From NCBI GenBank assembly GCA_002291955.1, contig DBBA01000275.1, forward strand, positions 1 to 10,223: DNA of 10,223 nucleotides. Reading direction: 5' to 3'. Within the stretch, counting starts at the first letter, position 1. The number at the start of each line of letters is the position of its first letter. A program made the position numbers and the translations under genes. The stretch comes from Rhodobacteraceae bacterium UBA996 (lineage in GTDB: Bacteria; Pseudomonadota; Alphaproteobacteria; Rhodobacterales; Rhodobacteraceae). A model generated the notes under the pieces. That model did not search any database. It worked only from the letters and a program-made list of their open reading frames with translations, and had not been told where the DNA came from. Below, piece by piece: positions 6,389 through 10,223 of this stretch.

Positions 6389-7057
6389 ATGTTCCTGTTC
6401 CAGACCAAGAAGACCCAGATGGTATCGGCCGCCGATGCCCTGCCGGGGCGTGCGGCGCCGATCCCCACCGCCCCCACCCATTTCGTCTTTCACCGCCCCC
6501 TGACGCTGGACGTGCCCGACGGGATGGAGGTCGCCGTGTTCGGCATGGGCTGCTTCTGGGGCGTGGAGCGCATCTTCTGGAAGCTGCCGGGCGTCTGGCT
6601 GACCATGGCGGGCTATGCCGCGGGTCATACGCCCAACCCCACCTACAAGGAGGTCTGCACCGGCCAGACCGCCCATAACGAGGTCGTTCGCGTATTCTTT
6701 GACCCCGCCGTCATCACCTACGAGGATCTCCTCCGCACCTTCTGGGAAAACCACGATCCCACCCAGGGCATGCGGCAGGGCAACGATGTCGGCACGCAGT
6801 ACCGGTCGGGCATCTACACCACGACCGACGCGCAGGCCCGCGCGGCGGAAGCGTCCCGCGGGGTCTATGCGCACCGGCTGCGGGCGGCGGGGCATGGTGC
6901 CGTCACGACCGAAATCCTGCCCGCAGGGCCGTTCTACTTTGCCGAGGACTATCACCAGCAGTACCTGGCCAAGAACCCGAACGGATACTGCGGGATCGGC
7001 GGCACCGGCGTGACCTGCCCGATCGGCACGGGCGTGGGCGCGGGCAGCGCCCATTGA
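6389..7057 (+). CDS. msrA: peptide methionine-S-sulfoxide reductase MsrA
   Basis: A 222-aa cytosolic enzyme that reduces the S-epimer of methionine sulfoxide, free or in proteins, using thioredoxin as electron donor. The nucleophilic cysteine is Cys55 in the signature GCFWGVE. Cys90 (in VCTGQTAHNE) follows at the same 35-residue spacing as Cys51/Cys86 of E. coli MsrA. Two C-terminal cysteines, Cys201 (GYCGIGGTG) and Cys210 (VTCP), are placed like the recycling pair Cys198/Cys206, which indicates the three-cysteine relay type. Other family marks are GYAAGHTPNPTYKEV, FWENHDPTQGMRQGNDVGTQYRS (split at about 118-140) and FAEDYHQQYLAKNP. There is no signal peptide. The roughly 45-residue N-terminal extension before the catalytic domain is as long as in E. 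coli MsrA. It is followed at 34 bp by prmA on the same strand. Confidence 0.96.
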   Translation: MFLFQTKKTQMVSAADALPGRAAPIPTAPTHFVFHRPLTLDVPDGMEVAVFGMGCFWGVERIFWKLPGVWLTMAGYAAGHTPNPTYKEVCTGQTAHNEVVRVFFDPAVITYEDLLRTFWENHDPTQGMRQGNDVGTQYRSGIYTTTDAQARAAEASRGVYAHRLRAAGHGAVTTEILPAGPFYFAEDYHQQYLAKNPNGYCGIGGTGVTCPIGTGVGAGSAH

Positions 7058-7069
7058 CTGCAGGCGGGG

Positions 7070-7088
7070 GCGGGGCGTAAGGCCCCGC
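7070..7088 (+). promoter_or_regulatory. hairpin at the prmA ribosome site
   Basis: GCGGGGC (7070-7076) and GCCCCGC (7082-7088) form a perfect 7-bp stem with loop GTAAG. It begins 12 bases after the msrA stop and ends three bases before the prmA start. The only Shine-Dalgarno-like stretch for prmA, TAAGG (7078-7082), lies in the loop and first stem base. It could limit prmA translation or protect the msrA 3' end. Function is inferred. Confidence 0.45.
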
Positions 7089-7091
7089 TCC

Positions 7092-7982
7092 ATGACCGAC
7101 GCGCCCACCACCCCCGCCACCTGGACCGCCTTCACCCAGACGCCCGAGCGCGCCCGCGCCGAGGCGCTTGGCAACGCCATCGAGGCGGTGCTGGACCCCG
7201 AGGCGCTGGGCGTGCTGGAACTGGAAGACGGGTCCGGCACCTGGGAAGTCGGCGTGTATTTCGAGGAGAAGCCCGACGTCGCGCTGCTGGCGCTGCTGGC
7301 GGCGGCGCATGGGCTGCCCGACTTCGTCATCTCGGAACTGCCGCCGACCGACTGGGTCGCCAAGGTGCGGCGTGACCTGAAGCCGATCCATGCGGGCCGC
7401 TTCTGGGTGCACGGCAGCCACGATGCGGGCACCGCGCCCGCCGGCACCGTGCCCCTGCTGATCGACGCGGCGGTGGCGTTCGGCACCGGGCACCACGGCA
7501 CGACGCAGGGCTGCCTGACCGCGCTTGATGCGCTGGTGACGGGCGGCGTGTGCCCCGCCCGCGTGGCCGACGTGGGCTGCGGAACGGCCGTGCTGGCCAT
7601 GGGCGCAGCGGCGATCACCGGCGCCACCGTTGTGGCGTCCGACATCGACGCGGTCGCGGTGGATGTGGCGACCGCCAACGTCGCGGCGAACGGCTTTGCC
7701 GACCGCATCACCTGCGTGATGGCCGCGGGCTTCGATCACCCCGCGTTGCAGGGCGCCCCCTTCGACCTGGTGCTGGCCAACATCCTGAAGGGCCCGCTGA
7801 TCGACCTTGCCCCCGCCATGGCCGCGCGAATCGTTTCCGGCGGGCACGCCATTCTGTCCGGTATCCTTAACGAGCAGGCCGACGACGTTAACCGCGTCTA
7901 TCTCCAGTCCGGGTTCAATTCCGTCGAAATCCTGCGGATTGGTGACTGGACGACGCTGACTTTGCGGCGATCCGGGGGCTGA
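7092..7982 (+). CDS. prmA: ribosomal protein L11 methyltransferase PrmA
   Basis: A 296-aa S-adenosylmethionine-dependent methyltransferase. PrmA trimethylates lysines and the N-terminus of ribosomal protein L11 in the cytosol. The N-terminal substrate-recognition domain covers about residues 10-100. The family motif AFGTGHHGTTQGCL (129-142) leads into the Rossmann-fold domain. SAM-binding motif I is DVGCGTAVLAMGA (160-172), the acidic motif II lies around Asp184/Asp186 (VASDIDAVAV), and NILKGPLIDLAP (230-241) is the motif IV equivalent seen in PrmA. The usual C-terminal LxxGDWTTLTLRR end is present. The length matches the family. It probably forms an operon with msrA (34-bp gap). The start at 7092 has a weak ribosome site inside a hairpin loop, so upstream translation may help it. 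Confidence 0.94.
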   Translation: MTDAPTTPATWTAFTQTPERARAEALGNAIEAVLDPEALGVLELEDGSGTWEVGVYFEEKPDVALLALLAAAHGLPDFVISELPPTDWVAKVRRDLKPIHAGRFWVHGSHDAGTAPAGTVPLLIDAAVAFGTGHHGTTQGCLTALDALVTGGVCPARVADVGCGTAVLAMGAAAITGATVVASDIDAVAVDVATANVAANGFADRITCVMAAGFDHPALQGAPFDLVLANILKGPLIDLAPAMAARIVSGGHAILSGILNEQADDVNRVYLQSGFNSVEILRIGDWTTLTLRRSGG

Positions 7983-8005
7983 GTTGCACCTCGCGCCGCG
8001 CGCGC

Positions 8006-8028
8006 GGCACCCTCGCCCCGTTGGTGCC
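8006..8028 (+). terminator. weak hairpin after prmA
   Basis: GGCACC (8006-8011) and GGTGCC (8023-8028) pair across an 11-base loop, 24 bp after the prmA stop. No T tract follows. It could be a weak terminator or nothing. The 99-bp gap also holds the ribosome site GGAG (8072-8075) of the next gene; no convincing promoter was found. Confidence 0.25.
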
Positions 8029-8081
8029 ACAATCCGTTTGAACAATCGGAGCGTGGAGGCATCTGGATGGCGGAGTGAGCG

Positions 8082-8435
8082 ATGGCGGATCAGAACCACG
8101 TCAAGTTCGATCGTCGGCTGGAAAAGATCCTGCGCGAGCACCGCAAGCTCTCGCGCGGGTATGTGACCACGGTCAACCATGACGGTCTGGTGATTGCCCG
8201 ACCGAAGCGCGCGGTCGGATCGACGGCCCTGCTGCGCGGCCTGCTGATGGCCCTTGTCACCTTCATCGTGCTGAAGGCGTTCCTGTATGTGCGCCTCGGC
8301 CCCGAGGCCTATGCCGCGCGGACCGTCCAGCTGGAAGGCGGATCGGTGGTGGACACGATCGGGGCCTGGGCCATGACGATGGACCCCGCCACGCTGTGGC
8401 TGGCCACGAAGATCCAGGCGTTCATCGGCGGCTGA
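8082..8435 (+). CDS. small single-pass membrane protein, function unknown
   Basis: A 117-aa protein that I do not recognise as a named family, although similar short proteins occur in Rhodobacterales as I recall. Residues 1-27 are highly charged and basic (KFDRRLEKILREHRKLSRG). Residues 28-44 form a short segment with GLVIARPKR. One membrane helix follows at about 49-70 (LLRGLLMALVTFIVLKAFLYV). A periplasm-like tail of about 47 residues contains GPEAYAARTVQLEGGSVVDTIGAWAMTMDPATLW (split 73-106). Positive charges before the helix predict an inside N-terminus and outside C-terminus. The ATG at 8082 has GGAG six bases upstream. It is 99 bp from prmA on the same strand and convergent with the DUF1127 gene. 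No catalytic motif is visible. Confidence 0.8.
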   Translation: MADQNHVKFDRRLEKILREHRKLSRGYVTTVNHDGLVIARPKRAVGSTALLRGLLMALVTFIVLKAFLYVRLGPEAYAARTVQLEGGSVVDTIGAWAMTMDPATLWLATKIQAFIGG

Positions 8436-8462
8436 GACACGCCACCCGCCGCCCGGCATGCA

Positions 8463-8490
8463 AACGGGCTGCCCCGCAGGACAGCCCGTT
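8463..8490. terminator. bidirectional terminator hairpin
   Basis: AACGGGCTG (8463-8471) and CAGCCCGTT (8482-8490) form a perfect 9-bp stem. The 10-base loop can add a few more pairs. It lies midway between two convergent genes, 27 bp after the small membrane protein and 25 bp after the DUF1127 gene, so it can end transcription from both sides. On the minus strand the stem ends in GTTTGC and on the plus strand in GTTCAG, so the tail is slightly better for DUF1127. Confidence 0.7.
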
Positions 8491-8515
8491 CAGCATGTCG
8501 GCATCGGACGGACGG

Positions 8516-8707
8516 TCAGCGCGACAGGCGCTGCGCCACGGCATCGATCTCGCCGCGCGACAGGCCGATGTCGGCCAGTTCATGGTCGCTCAGGCGCTCG
8601 AGCGCGTTGCGGGTCTGGCGCGCGTCGTTCCAGGCGGCAACGGCGGCGATCAGGCCGGTCAGGAAACCGCCACTGGTCGGCGAACGGGTGATGTCATAGG
8701 TCGTCAT
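8516..8707 (-). CDS. DUF1127 family micro-protein
   Basis: A 63-aa protein. Residues 1-24 hold a short hydrophobic stretch (GGFLTGLIAAVAAW). Residues 26-54 carry the DUF1127 (YjiS-like) motif WNDARQTRNALERL-SDHELADIGLSRGEID, which is arginine-rich and helical. In Rhodobacter and Agrobacterium, DUF1127 proteins have been tied to RNA metabolism, small RNA control and stress responses; whether that holds here is inference. The start at 8707 has AAGGA (minus strand, about 8716-8720) eight bases upstream. A 12-codon reading frame ends across this start (ATGA). A candidate heat-shock-type promoter lies at 8804-8832, and the shared terminator follows the stop. It is a stand-alone gene. Confidence 0.88.
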   Translation of the reverse strand: MTTYDITRSPTSGGFLTGLIAAVAAWNDARQTRNALERLSDHELADIGLSRGEIDAVAQRLSR

Positions 8708-8742
8708 GGGTCACATCCTTCGGGGTTGGGTGCGGCGCGCAT
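8704..8742 (-). CDS. possible 12-codon upstream ORF of the DUF1127 gene
   Basis: On the minus strand ATG at 8742 opens a 12-codon frame (MRAAPNPEGCDP) whose TGA at 8706-8704 overlaps the DUF1127 ATG at 8707 by the sequence ATGA. It crosses the DUF1127 ribosome site. If transcription starts near 8797, this frame lies within the leader. A CGAG before the ATG is a poor ribosome site, so translation is uncertain. Confidence 0.2.
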   Translation of the reverse strand: MRAAPNPEGCDP

Positions 8743-8803
8743 CTCGCGTCGGTCGGCTTCACCGACCAGGGCGGCGCGTTCGCCGTCTGCATCATACGCA
8801 GGC

Positions 8804-8832
8804 AAATAGGGGCAGTTCTTGGGCAGAACAAG
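8804..8832 (-). promoter_or_regulatory. candidate RpoH-type promoter of the DUF1127 gene
   Basis: Read on the minus strand, CTTGTT (8827-8832) is followed after 17 bases by CTATTT (8804-8809), and the -10 is preceded by CCC, giving CCCCTATTT. This resembles heat-shock sigma factor sites (CTTG in the -35, CCCCAT/CCTAT in the -10) more than housekeeping promoters. Transcription would start near 8797, leaving a leader of about 90 bases that contains a 6-bp hairpin (GGTCGG 8751-8756 with CCGACC 8762-8767). Confidence 0.45.
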
Positions 8833-8835
8833 AAC
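8815..8835. promoter_or_regulatory. perfect 7-7-7 palindrome over the DUF1127 promoter
   Basis: GTTCTTG (8815-8821) and CAAGAAC (8829-8835) are exact inverted copies with a seven-base spacer. The total of 21 bp, two helical turns, is typical of a dimeric repressor site. It covers the -35 box and most of the spacer of the candidate promoter. No regulator is identified. Confidence 0.45.
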
Positions 8836-9010
8836 GGACCTGTGCATGGCAGCCCTGCGCGCCGCGCATGACGCCGCAGCGCGGCAAGTCACTGTAAACG
8901 AAAGGTAAAATTCCCGGCGAGGGGCGCCGGGGCAGGCTGTTCCGCCGGGCGGGCCGCGCCTGCGGACTGCGCGCGCGGGGATGACAGGCGCGGCGATGCC
9001 ACTGGCGGAT

Positions 9011-9028
9011 GTTCGCGTTTCGTGCTAG
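9011..9028 (+). promoter_or_regulatory. tentative ruvC promoter region
   Basis: TGCTAG (9023-9028) is a -10-like hexamer 55 bp before ruvC; no clear TTG -35 is found at the right distance. GTTC (9011-9014) followed after seven bases by GTGC (9022-9025) is one mismatch from the alphaproteobacterial LexA box GTTC-N7-GTTC and would overlap the -10. Both calls are weak. Confidence 0.25.
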
Positions 9029-9083
9029 TCCGCGTCGCAACAGGCTCCGGCAAGGTGCGGCAGGGCAGGAAGGGGCGGGCGGG

Positions 9084-9590
9084 ATGCGCGTCATCGGGAT
9101 CGACCCGGGGCTCCGGCGCACCGGCTGGGGCGTGATCGACGTGGCGGGCGCGCGGCTGTCGCATGTGGCGCATGGCGTGATCGAGGCGCAGGGCCTCGCG
9201 CTGGCCGACCGGCTGGCGGATCTGTTCGCGGCGCTGACTGCGGTAATCGCCGCCCAGGCCCCCGATGCCGCGGCGGTGGAGCAGACCTTTGTCAACCGCG
9301 ATGCGGCCGGCACGCTGAAGCTTGGCCAGGCGCGGGGCATCGCGCTGGTGGTTCCTGCGCTGGCCGGGCTGACGGTCGGGGAGTACGCGCCCAACGCGGT
9401 GAAGAAGGCGGTGGTGGGCGTGGGCCACGCGGGCAAGGACCAGATCGCCCACATGGTGCGGGTGCATTTCCCCGGCATCGGCCCGGCCGGGGCAGACGCC
9501 GCCGATGCACTGGCCATCGCCATCTGCCACGCCAATCACCTGCAATCGGCCGGGCGCCTGACGGCCGCGCTCGCCCGGGCGGGAGCGTGA
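9084..9590 (+). CDS. ruvC: Holliday junction resolvase RuvC
   Basis: A 168-aa RNase H-fold endonuclease that cuts Holliday junctions as a dimer, working with RuvAB in recombinational repair. The four catalytic acids are Asp7 (in GIDPGLRRTGWGV), Glu66 (in AAAVEQTFVN), Asp138 and Asp141 (in ADAADALAIAICHA), at the same numbers as in E. coli RuvC. Other family marks are NRDAAGTLKLGQARG (71-85) and YAPNAVKKAVVGVGHAGKDQI (split 101-121). The start at 9084 places the invariant Asp at position 7. An in-frame ATG at 9009 would add 25 residues and is rejected. A purine-rich site (AGGAAGG, 9067-9073) lies ten bases upstream. ruvA starts four bases after the stop, so the two are cotranscribed; ruvB probably follows beyond the window. 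Confidence 0.96.
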   Translation: MRVIGIDPGLRRTGWGVIDVAGARLSHVAHGVIEAQGLALADRLADLFAALTAVIAAQAPDAAAVEQTFVNRDAAGTLKLGQARGIALVVPALAGLTVGEYAPNAVKKAVVGVGHAGKDQIAHMVRVHFPGIGPAGADAADALAIAICHANHLQSAGRLTAALARAGA

Positions 9591-9594
9591 CGCG

Positions 9595-10223
9595 ATGATC
9601 GGACGGCTGGCCGGGCGGCTGATCCAGCGGGGCGCGGACCATGTGATGCTCGACGTCGGCGGGGTGGGGTACATCATCCATGTGTCCGACCGGACGCTGG
9701 CCGCGCTGCCGCCCGTGGGGCAGGCCGCGGCTCTGTGGACGGAACTCATCGTGCGCGAGGACCTGTTGCAGCTCTACGGGTTCCTGACGCCGGTCGAGAA
9801 GGAATGGCATCGCCTGCTGATGACCGTGCAGGGCGTGGGCGCCAAGGGCGCGCTCGCGATCCTGGGCACGCTGGGCGAGGCCGGGTTGTCGCGCGCCATC
9901 GGCATCGGCGACTGGGCGGCGGTCAAGGCCGCGCCCGGGGTCGGCCCCAAGATCGCACAGCGCGTGGTGCTGGAGCTGAAGGCCAAGGCGCCGGCCATCA
10001 TGGCGATGGGGGGTGTGGTCGATCCGCCGGTGATCGACCCTGCGCCCGCGCCGCTAGACCCGGTCGCGCCTGCCCCACGCCCGCCCCGCGCGCCCTCGGC
10101 CGCCGCGGAACAGGCCGCCGCTCAGGCCGAAGCGCAGGCACAGGCGCTGTCGGCCCTCACGAACCTCGGCTACGCGCCCGGCGAGGCCGCATCCGCCGTG
10201 GCCACCGCCGCCGCCGGTGCCCC
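9595..10223 (+). CDS. ruvA: Holliday junction DNA helicase subunit RuvA, C-terminus cut off
   Basis: The first 209 residues of RuvA, open to the right edge. RuvA tetramers hold the Holliday junction and load the RuvB motor. Domain I (OB fold) spans about 1-62 and includes the acidic pin Glu55-Asp56 in VREDLLQLYGF, at the same numbers as in E. coli. Domain II has two helix-hairpin-helix motifs: LLMTVQGVGAKGALAIL (74-90) and KAAPGVGPKIAQRVVLELK (111-129). A Pro/Ala/Gln-rich linker of about 40 residues (140-182) leads to domain III (about 183 on; ALSALTNLGYAPGEAASAV), which contacts RuvB. Probably only about 15-20 residues are missing. The start at 9595 has GGGAG (9581-9585) inside the end of ruvC and follows its stop by four bases. 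Confidence 0.95.
   Translation, partial: MIGRLAGRLIQRGADHVMLDVGGVGYIIHVSDRTLAALPPVGQAAALWTELIVREDLLQLYGFLTPVEKEWHRLLMTVQGVGAKGALAILGTLGEAGLSRAIGIGDWAAVKAAPGVGPKIAQRVVLELKAKAPAIMAMGGVVDPPVIDPAPAPLDPVAPAPRPPRAPSAAAEQAAAQAEAQAQALSALTNLGYAPGEAASAVATAAAGA

Larger units (their letters stand above)
8708..9083. other. 376-bp divergent gene-free region between DUF1127 and ruvC
   Basis: No gene is supported here. A 62-codon minus-strand frame (8704-8892) has no ribosome site, would begin upstream of the candidate promoter, and is not coding-like. The left half holds the DUF1127 promoter, palindrome and leader. An AT-rich island at 8888-8913 contains GTAAA twice (8894-8898 and 8905-8909), 11 bp apart. 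The right half (8914-9083) is very GC-rich, has only a weak inverted repeat (GCAGGC 8932-8937, GCCTGC 8958-8963), and ends with the ruvC signals. Confidence 0.6.

Noticed and set aside
8436..8515. Possible CcsR-type small RNAs (CCUCCUCCC loops) downstream of the DUF1127 gene, as known in Rhodobacter
   Set aside because: No such motif exists in this stretch on either strand; it holds only the terminator hairpin.
8704..8892. A 62-codon minus-strand frame upstream of DUF1127
   Set aside because: It would start upstream of the candidate promoter, has no ribosome site and no recognisable protein features. Only its last 12 codons are kept as a possible mini-ORF.

Overview
The window is GC-rich (clearly well above 60%) bacterial chromosome. 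Its codon use, gene content and gene order point to an alphaproteobacterium of the Rhodobacterales (Rhodobacter/Paracoccus-like). The pointers are a DUF484 gene ATGA-coupled to xerC beside a transaldolase-family gene and divergent from priA, a DUF1127 micro-protein, and a Pro/Ala-rich linker in RuvA. Genus assignment is an inference. This is core chromosome: I see no mobile element, CRISPR array, rRNA or tRNA.

Layout. 1-2538, minus strand, transcribed right to left: a transaldolase-family gene, a DUF484 gene, xerC (four-base overlap with DUF484) and the start of a small basic protein that runs off the left edge. 2539-2627: an 89-bp divergent region with a perfect 8-bp hairpin. 2628-4838, plus: priA. 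4839-5088: a gene-free stretch packed with inverted repeats. 5089-8435, plus: an MFS-type transporter, msrA, prmA and a one-TM small protein. 8436-8515: a convergent spacer with a bidirectional terminator. 8516-8707, minus: a DUF1127 protein, with a candidate heat-shock-type promoter and a 7-7-7 palindrome about 100 bp upstream of its start. 8708-9083: a divergent gene-free region. 9084-10223, plus: ruvC and ruvA (cut by the right edge), four bases apart.

How the genes fit together. Four genes serve chromosome maintenance: XerC (dimer resolution), PriA (replication restart), RuvC and RuvA (Holliday junction processing). MsrA (methionine sulfoxide repair) and PrmA (ribosomal protein L11 methylation) are 34 bp apart and probably cotranscribed. 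The DUF1127 gene looks stress-regulated from its promoter sequence.

I do not see an undescribed defence, mobile or biosynthetic system. The points that merit a second look are regulatory or interpretive: the residue signature that makes the 'fructose-6-phosphate aldolase-like' protein a probable transaldolase, the hairpin cluster after priA with mutually exclusive helices, the promoter/palindrome overlap upstream of DUF1127, and small hairpins placed directly before prmA and priA.
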